Shown here in pieces: positions 57,096 through 64,000 of a stretch of 64,000 nt of DNA. Both the position numbers and the translations under genes were made by a program. The stretch is from Romanomermis culicivorax (taxonomy: Eukaryota; Nematoda; Enoplea; Mermithida; Mermithidae): NCBI GenBank assembly GCA_963922205.1, contig CAWUHX010000017.1, forward strand, positions 434,001-498,000. Direction: 5' to 3'. Within the stretch, counting starts at the first letter, position 1; the number at the start of each line of letters is the position of its first letter. The notes under the pieces were generated by a model. The model worked only from the letters and a program-made list of their open reading frames with translations, did no database searches and was not told the origin of the DNA.

Positions 57096-57101
57096 ATTAA
57101 A
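57096..57101 (+). promoter_or_regulatory. Possible poly(A) signal ATTAAA for PDCD2
   Basis: ATTAAA, the common variant of AATAAA, 39 bp after the PDCD2 stop. Such hexamers are frequent by chance in AT-rich DNA. Confidence 0.3.
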
Positions 57102-57170
57102 TAATTTGGCGCTGGTAGTCATTTTTTTATCTCGTTTGCTCTCTAAGAATTCTCGATTTACTTTGATGAA

Positions 57171-57288
57171 ATGGTCGGAGCAGATGGTCTGGTGCAACTT
57201 TTATCCGAAATTTCAGGGGGCGTGTCCCGAAAACAGCGAATAAGAAAAAGTTTTATGCATTGCAGCAAACGGACGCATCATTTTTATA
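57171..57288 (+). CDS. Candidate first exon of an unidentified downstream gene
   Basis: An open frame from ATG 57171 reads MVGADGLVQLLSEISGGVSR, then KQRIRKSFMHCSKR and reaches a potential donor (ATA|GTAAAT). It starts 113 bp after the PDCD2 stop, on the same strand and at a spacing like that of VMA21 to PDCD2. Base composition is less AT-rich than the flanks. I do not recognise the protein and found no following exon in the window, so this is only a candidate. Confidence 0.25.
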
Positions 57289-57599
57289 GTAAATATGCAA
57301 ATTAGGTATATCAACATCGTACTTGCTAGTTGAGATAGTCTATTTTTAGTTGCATTTGGCCGTGCAAGTTTTACATGCTCTGAGCTGTAGTTGCGGTAAG
57401 GTATGCACGAACGGATCATTCCAAAAACACCAAAAAGTATCTGTCAGAAAAACATTTTAGCAAAACGTTTAAAAGAACGGAAAATTATAAGGATTTCCGA
57501 TTAAAATTGTTTTGTATGGAAATTAATTTCAAAAGAATTAGATTTATGAAATGAATAAAATGATAATTAAGCAGTAATGGGAACAAAAAACAAGATACC

Positions 57600-57910
57600 T
57601 GTCACATACTAGATAACGTACAGATAATGGTATACACAAACCTTATGTATTATTTTATCAATGCTTATCTTTTACTTTACCAGTTCTTACGAATGCTTAT
57701 ATGTGACCTTACTTGTTCCAACTATGACCGTATGCATTACCTTATTGGTACGGGTGAGTACAGAAAGGGAACCTGGGTACCTTACATATTACCTTATGCA
57801 TGCCTTGTCAGTACCGAATGACTTATGTGGTATGTTACCCATGCTTATCTCAACCTCATGTTGTACCTTACTAATACCTTCATATACCATGTGTGTTACT
57901 ATACAAGACA
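57600..57910. repeat. Array of CCTTATGCATGCC/TATCAGTACC-type words
   Basis: Loose repeats of GACCTTA..., ATGCTTATC, CAGTACC occur here and again at 62100-62310 (TGACCTTATGCATGCCCTATCAGTAC). The element boundaries are not clear. Open frames in the region follow from the repeat. Confidence 0.45.
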
Positions 57911-59266
57911 ATGTGATGCCCAAATTTATTCTTAATAAAAAATACCATTATTTTCCATAATAAAAAGCAAGGATTATAAAGAACATGAATATGTAAATGG
58001 CTAAAAAAGTTATCACCCATCTTTTACATTTCGGAACTTCCACAATTTCATACGGAGCCTTAGATTCTTCATACAATTATCGGTCAACTGACATATAAAA
58101 TCAACCAAATAGTCTCAAAAATACAGACACGAACACAATTTGAAAATACCTCTATCTCATCACAGAATATTTAATTGTCTTCTATGATTTTGGATTATAT
58201 TCTGTCCAACATGGCTGCCTGAAAAAAATTTTACATTCAATCAACACTTACTTCTAAATTATATATCCATTAACTTGATCATCACAATTTTGTCAGTTCC
58301 AAGCATCAGAAGCCTATCTGTAAACAAGAAAAAAAACTGATCTGATTAAGAATGCACTCATCTAATCTTCACAAACTTATTACCAGGCTGGGAAAATGTG
58401 ATGATGTTTCAGTCTGCTAACAATAAAAAATAAGTAAAATGTCAGATAGAAAAATTCGATTTTAATAAATTTGATCCAAGCAACTGAATCGAACTTGAAC
58501 TGAAAACATGCAATTAATAACATAACTGGACTGATCAATGTCCACTAGCAAGCAAGAACTTTTGCAGTTCACAGCCTTCCCGGCTTTCTTTATTCCTGTC
58601 TTCTTGGCAGTTTTTGGGGTGGATTCAAGTACTTAATGACTATACCTATGGAGTAAAAATGATACTCTATTTATTTTCGAGACTTATTACCTATTTGTTT
58701 ACAACTTTTTATCAGAAACGATGCCGACTTTGCTCTGTATTGAACACGATATCCAATTCGTCATGAGCTCACGATAAAATTTGAAATACAAACATTACGC
58801 GAATATAAGAAACCTGAAAAACAAGAATCTGGAATTAATTTTTAACACAAAGACCTTCTGCACAAGTAATCCTGCTACTCCAAAAGTTCAAAAAATGCAT
58901 CAACCAAAAAAATTCTGTAACAGCAAAGCATCTCAGCATTTTGGAATGTGTCTGGATCACAGAGAACTGAGCATTACTTGTATGCAGAAATTGTCAAATT
59001 GATGCTTGCCTGACCAAATTGTTTTTGTTTTTTTTGGATCAAAAATACCACATAATGCTTTATTATGCTTTTTCAAGTTTGTTTGAACATTCTGATGCTT
59101 CTGCAGTCAGTAAATAATTCACCAGAAAATGAAGAAAAACCGCCAGATTATACAAGAATATATGGATCAAACAAAATTAGCATTAATAAAAAGCAGCAAA
59201 AAAACGATCAAAAATATCTAAGTTGCCTAGGATTTGACTAAAGGATGACACTTGGAAAATTTTCAG
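57911..59266. other. No gene or element recognised
   Basis: AT-rich; open frame 58781-59002 (73 codons) without a known motif. Nothing else supported. Confidence 0.35.
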
Positions 59267-60357
59267 GTCTTGATCAGTGCTTTTAGTGCCGAAATATGGT
59301 TTTTGACCAAAATTTAGAATAGCACAATTTTTTTTAGCATTTTTATCAATTGGCACAAATTTTTGGGGTGGTCAAAAGCCAAATTACATAGATTTTTACA
59401 CATTTTAGGGGCTGAAAATGCAAAACTTTCTCAGCAGTACATGCTGAGTCAATGAGCGTAATATTTACTGCTCTTATTCAGGCTGAAGGCGAGCAAAGTT
59501 TCATCAAATAATATACTAATAATATTGTAGCAAACTTATCTTCAATGATTGATGAATGAATAGAAATTCTAAACTTTGTCTGTCAATTCAGTGGGATTGG
59601 GCACTGAAATTGCTACTTCGGATGTTTGATTGAAATTGAAAGTTTACATTGTCAGCATAATTTTTCAACTGAAAATTTATGCAACTTTGGAATTCATATT
59701 TTCCAGAAGCACTCTCTTTTCCACTTGTTCAGAATCACTCTTTTTTCCACTCGTTTTCTTGAATTTCATTCGAATCGCGTCAGTTAGGCTTTTAACAGTC
59801 AATTTTCTGAGATTTAAAGGGAAAATAAAAACCTTGGTATGATTAACTTGTTCGGCACCTAGCGCCAAAAATTTTTCTAGGATTTTGATATTCTAGATTG
59901 CTGGAAAATGAATCTTTTCAACTTTTATTTCCAAGACAGAAGGTTTAATTTTTCAGCCAATTCAATGAATTTTCAGTCAGACAGACAACAATTCAAAAAT
60001 CACTTAGAGGAAAGCAACTGCGAATTTCGATTCTTCAATCAGCAAGAATTTCTACTCGGACTCAAAATGTCCTAATCACACAAATGTCAAAATGTTTTAA
60101 CGATCACAAAAAATTTTCGAGGAAAATGACCGAGAACAATCTTGCTTTTCGTTAAATTCACCAAAAAACAACACAGGATTAAACATTTATCCATATGTTG
60201 ATTATTAAAAGCTATGAGCATTAGCTAGAACGACATATTGTAACCGCGCACTGGAATAATATAGAAAATATATTAAATAATTGAAACTGGCACCAAGCGC
60301 CAGAAACCCTATAACCTAATCAAAAGGGCAGTCAGGCTTCAAGTTGCACTGTGCAAC

Positions 60358-61550
60358 CACTGTTTTTTCCACATTTGCACTATAATGTGGAAGAAAAATC
60401 TGGGATGTGAAAAAATTTTTTGAGGTCTTTCCACAAATGTGGAAGAAAGATTTGGGTTTTCATACTGAAAAGATGCATTTTGGTGCATTTTAGGAGGTCC
60501 AAATCTCAAAACTTCAATAATCATCATGATTTATTAAGTAGCTCATGTGCGGCTTTTATCATGTCTACCTTCATTTATCACTTAATCTTTAATAGTTTTC
60601 ATCATCTTAAACGTATTATCTCATGTTTAAATTGGTAATCTTCAATATTTTATCATGATATTTAATGAAGATTCACATTTTTTCCTTTTGAGAAAGATCG
60701 ATACGTCAAGTCTCTATGCTTTTTGTTTTGATGTGATTATTTCTTTGCTAACATAGAATCAATTCAAAAGCATACCTGTACTTGGGGGGTTACTTGGCCA
60801 ACCCAGTACCGAAAATCATTCCCCCCCCCCCCAGTTGGGAAAAAATTAAAAAAATTTGCCAAAAAGTGTATGTTTTTTGGCCTTTTTTGGGAAAAATTTC
60901 GACTTTTTCCTACCCCAACCCCAAAATTTCGGATTTACCCCCCCCCCCCCAACTGGTCGGAGGTCTTACAGGTATGTTCAAAAGCTTCATGGAAATATCT
61001 TTCCGAAATTTATACTCTTCTAACTCATATATTTTCGACCAAGTTCATGGGAATTTACAAATAAATTACAGATTTTAAAATTTTTCAAGTAAAATTCTAG
61101 AAATTACGACTTTTGAACACAAAATTGGAATCTAATTCTTGAAATAAATGTTCGGAAAATTGATTTTCCAGCGTCCCAAAATGTCACGCTTTGCGCCGGA
61201 AAGATTACCATATTTTTTGGGCTTTCACTTGTCATACTTGACCATCGATTTCTCATGTGAGTCAAAGTCAATTATGCTCTTGAATAGTTTGCTAGAAAAT
61301 TCGTTCCACAATGCTTGTAGATTAGGCTTTAAAGCCGAACATTTCAATTTTTTCTTCAATTTTAATGGATTAACTTCGCTAAAAACACCGGAAGGTTTGA
61401 AAAAGCTCAAAAATAGTGCGATAAAGCGTCTGTGAGCATATTTTAACGAAAAAACGAGGATTTTGAGACGAAAAAAATTTTTTCCACATGTGCAAAAAAA
61501 ATTTTAAATCTTTACACATTTGTGAACAGAAGTTCGTGGAAAAAACAGTG
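60358..61550. mobile_element. hAT-like MITE R2f (CCACATTTGTGG words)
   Basis: Starts CACTGTTTTTTCCAC and ends GTGGAAAAAACAGTG; flanks TGTGCAAC (60350-60357) and GGTGCAAC (61551-61558), 7 of 8. Words CCACATTTG/CAAATGTGG at both ends. The R2 body is shared with R2a and R2c; a decayed right palindrome (CACGCTTTGCGCCGG) lies near 61184. The uninterrupted target reads at 28910-28940. Contains a CATACCTGTA MITE. Confidence 0.9.
60771..60976. mobile_element. CATACCTGTA MITE, copy 5
   Basis: CATACCTGTACTTGGG ... CTTACAGGTATG with perfect duplications TTCAAAAG (60763-60770, 60977-60984); the joined flanks restore AATTCAAAAGCTTCATGG, as at 24892 in R2a. Confidence 0.94.
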
Positions 61551-62099
61551 GGTGCAACTTGACAGAAAAAATCTGGTTGCACAGCCCGAAAATTTGGCTG
61601 CTTCTGTTAATTTAAAAATCAATACGATGCCTCATATTTACTGTATTAACCGAACGGAAGGAAGCACGAAGGCACTACCATGTTCGTCTCTACAAAAAAT
61701 CGCCATCCAAATACGTGCATAATCTTGAAAATTATGATTCGAGGCATATTATAAATATAAACGATTGAAGTATTGTTTCTCTTGCTAGAATTTCTCTCAA
61801 CCTTGTATTGTACAATACCAATTCTAGCATCGTATCCAAATTTGTGCATATCTAATTAATAACATATTGTCAAACATCATCTCGATTTTCGTCATTCTGA
61901 TTATTTTACTGATCATTTAAACTTTGATTTTCATGTTCATACCTGATCTGGCAAACAGTATTAGTTGAAATGACAAAGTCCGTTATTAAATCAAATTTGG
62001 ACCTTACGAATGTTAATACTTTGGAATTTACGAATTTTTAACCACTTTATGTCCTACTCGACCATTGACAATATCAGATTTCTCAAAATTACTCTATAC

Positions 62100-62310
62100 A
62101 TTCCTATGGGGTACCTGACCTTATCTGTTTCTATCAGTACCTATTATATATTACATTAGCAGTGCTTGTAAACTACGTGACCTTATGCATGCCCTATCAG
62201 TACGACTCATGTTACCTTAGCTAGGCTTAGGTATTACGTGACTTTATCTATGACTTGCTATGGCAATGTTTGTGAAATCTAAATTTTTCACATTACATTA
62301 TTTGACCTTA
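62100..62310. repeat. Second array of CCTTATGCATGCC-type words
   Basis: Matches the repeat at 57600-57910 in word content (GACCTTATC, TATCAGTAC, GTGACTTTATC). No clear ends. Confidence 0.4.
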
Positions 62311-62417
62311 AAGGATTGTTATAAATGTCAAATCGACCTTATTGTGTACATTTGAGCATAACTATCTATTAATAATGAAAAAAGGAACGCAAACCATGAA
62401 ATTCAAGTCTTATCACA

Positions 62418-62614
62418 ATTGACATTTTTCATAGAAAAAATGACATTTTTCAGTATTTTTCCGACTAAAACTATGGGGGTCCCTAGGGCTACCATATGGC
62501 TAGCCATAGGATTGGAAAATCCTGGGGGGGCGGTCGCCCAATGGCTAGCTATATGGTCGACGATTTCTGGGGGGGGTTCCCATAGCACTTCCCCCCCCCC
62601 CAATTACATGTATG
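62418..62614. mobile_element. CATACATGTA MITE, 5'-truncated copy
   Basis: Right half of the family from TTGACATTTTTC through ATGGCTAGCCATAGG to the intact terminus CCAATTACATGTATG. The left TIR is absent. Confidence 0.75.
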
Positions 62615-63300
62615 CCTTATCTGGTTCCTTAGGAGTAGACTATCAGTACCCTTCACCCTGGGAATAAAGAAACGAAAAGTAAAACCATGTTTAAAAAACT
62701 AGGTTACAAATAGAACAAAAGTACACGACCTGAAAAAAATTAAAAGTGGCTCGAAATGGGAAGAATATAAGGGGGAGTTAGTCAATAAGGGTAAAAAGAA
62801 ACAAAAAACATGCATATAGATACGTTATTAATACAAACCACAATAAATAGCTGTAATGTGAAAACACATGCTATAGAGCCAGAATGTCAGAAATCTGGTG
62901 ATTCGTGCCAAAATGTGTGAAAACCAGCATCCACCAGTTCGAAATGGAGGACGAAATTAGGTCGAAATGTCTGCCCCGCCCAATCTTCATTTTCCCATTC
63001 TAAAGATAACTTTTTTGAAAATTTGCCATCATTTTGAGAGTCTGTTCTGAAACTTCGCTGATTGGAGAATCACTGTATTGAGTCCCGCTATTTTGTGTTT
63101 CTCTGAATAGAGATGAAACCTTTCAGGGATCTCACTGACCGTATTCAACTTTCTTGAGCTGTTTTGGCGATTGCTGCGATTATTTGGGGCGATGTGTTGT
63201 GTGGGTTTCAGTTTTTTGTCCTCAAGTTTGTCCTTTCAGATTTTCTGCCTGCCCGGTTAAATAGAGTACATTTACTGTGAATTACAATAAATTTCCCATC
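62615..63300. other. No gene or element recognised
   Basis: Slightly less AT-rich than the flanks (62880-63250). No frame or repeat supported. Confidence 0.35.
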
Positions 63301-63308
63301 GTTTACAC

Positions 63309-64000
63309 CAGTGTTTTTTTTTGTGCCAAAACATGGTTTTTGGCACAAAAAAATTTGGAATGACACAAAAAATTTTGGGCGTTTGTGCCAATTGGCACAA
63401 AATTTTTGACTAGTCGAATGCCGAATTTCTTTGATTTTTAGTCATTTTAGGGGCTGAAAACGCAAAACTTTCTCGGCGCTTCGCGCCGGAGTCAATTACT
63501 TAAGTGTTATATTAGTCAAGTGTCAGAAATCTGAAATAATTGTATTCGAATAGTAGATTTGTATGATCGCAACAAACTTTGAGATTGTCAATGATTTAAA
63601 AATGAATTAGTCAACTTTTACTGTTCATTCAGTGTGATTGGAAACCGAAATTTTTATTTTTGGTGTTTGATTCGAACAGAAAAATTTACCTTGTTGGCAC
63701 AATTTTTCAACCAAAAATTTACGCGTGACTTCCGTTCTAGTTATTTTCGGGAAAAATCATTATGGACATTCTGTATTCATTTACATCGGTGTTAGGAAGA
63801 AATCCGAAGCCGAAAATTAAAGATAAATATAAAATAGCTAAAAAATTGTATAAAAACATCTGAATTCTCGCAGCATATGATTTCTTTCCAAATCGTATAA
63901 ACTGCTTTCTACATCAGTTTTTCTTATCGCACTGACGTGCTTAAGATAAAATAGAGTTGGCACGATTTTTTTGCAAATTAGTGCGGCAAAAGTAACCTTT
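63309..64000. mobile_element. hAT-like MITE R3c, cut by the window end
   Basis: Starts CAGTGTTTTTTTTTGTGCC after GTTTACAC. Same words as R3a (TTTGGCACAAAA, GTGCCAATTGGCAC). Palindrome TCGGCGCTTCGCGCCGG at 63473-63489. The match to R3a continues to the last base (GTTGGCACGATTTTTTTGC near 63957), so about 100-150 bp of the right end lie outside. Confidence 0.85.

Larger units (their letters stand above)
59275..61620. mobile_element. Chimeric R3 element R3b (GTGCC words left, GTTGCAC words right)
   Basis: Left end CAGTGCTTTTAGTGCC and 59275-59700 match R3a/R3c; from about 59760 it matches R3' (28290-28975), ending in GTTGCACTGTGCAAC words. At the position of the left palindrome it has CTCAGCAGTACATGCTGAG (59430-59448), a different sequence that is still palindromic. 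The right-hand palindrome is TCGGCACCTAGCGCCA (59852), and CTGGCACCAAGCGCCAG is at 60287-60303. The right terminus after 61600 is degraded. R2f is inserted in its word array. Confidence 0.7.

Overview
Eukaryotic, AT-rich genomic DNA from an animal, probably an invertebrate; I cannot place the lineage more closely. Protein-coding exons add up to only about 3.2 kb of the 64 kb. They belong to three conserved animal genes, each rebuilt with phase-compatible GT-AG introns. LIN9 (minus strand, 18358 down to 4076, four exons, about 597 aa) is a MuvB/DREAM subunit. VMA21 (plus, 32625-33139, two exons, 100 aa) is the V-ATPase V0 assembly chaperone. PDCD2 (plus, 33217-57057, three exons, 362 aa) is a MYND-finger protein of 40S ribosome biogenesis. 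LIN9 and VMA21 are divergent, separated by about 14 kb of nested transposons. The VMA21 stop and the PDCD2 ATG are only 77 bp apart, while the PDCD2 introns are 6.9 and 15.9 kb. That contrast raises the possibility of a shared transcript.

Almost everything else is DNA-transposon material, most of it non-autonomous. I could define many elements by terminal inverted repeats (TIRs) and target-site duplications (TSDs). The dominant group has CAG-plus-T-run ends and 8-bp TSDs, as in the hAT superfamily. It falls into a few body families, called R1, R2, R3, R4 and R6 here. Copies with the same body carry different short self-complementary words repeated in both ends, for example TGGCTTGT, GTGCAAAA, TTTGTACA or TTGGCACAA. 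Most bodies also hold a GC-rich palindrome close to CCGGCGCTTCGCGCCGG, with changes on one arm matched on the other. This word-swapping, palindrome-carrying MITE system is the most interesting signal I found.

Region by region: 1-4 kb lies downstream of LIN9 and holds old repeats. 4-18.4 kb is LIN9; its introns hold a Penelope-like retroelement remnant with a hammerhead-like motif, a BED/hAT deletion derivative and several MITEs. 18.6-29.6 kb is a multi-level transposon nest containing hAT, Tc1/mariner-like and MITE insertions. 29.6-31.8 kb is a decayed Ty3/gypsy-like integrase region split by a MITE. 32.6-57 kb is VMA21-PDCD2; intron 2 of PDCD2 contains a second deep nest (42.5-49.3 kb) with a minisatellite and a tRNA-Thr-like sequence, plus a satellite of about 97 bp (53.7-54.5 kb). 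57-64 kb is repeats, including a chimeric R3 element with two nested insertions and an R3 copy that runs off the window.

For many insertions the uninterrupted target can be read in a sister copy elsewhere in the window, so the order of events is supported by sequence. No rRNA, CRISPR array or bacterial-type operon is present. All family assignments are from reading alone, without database search.
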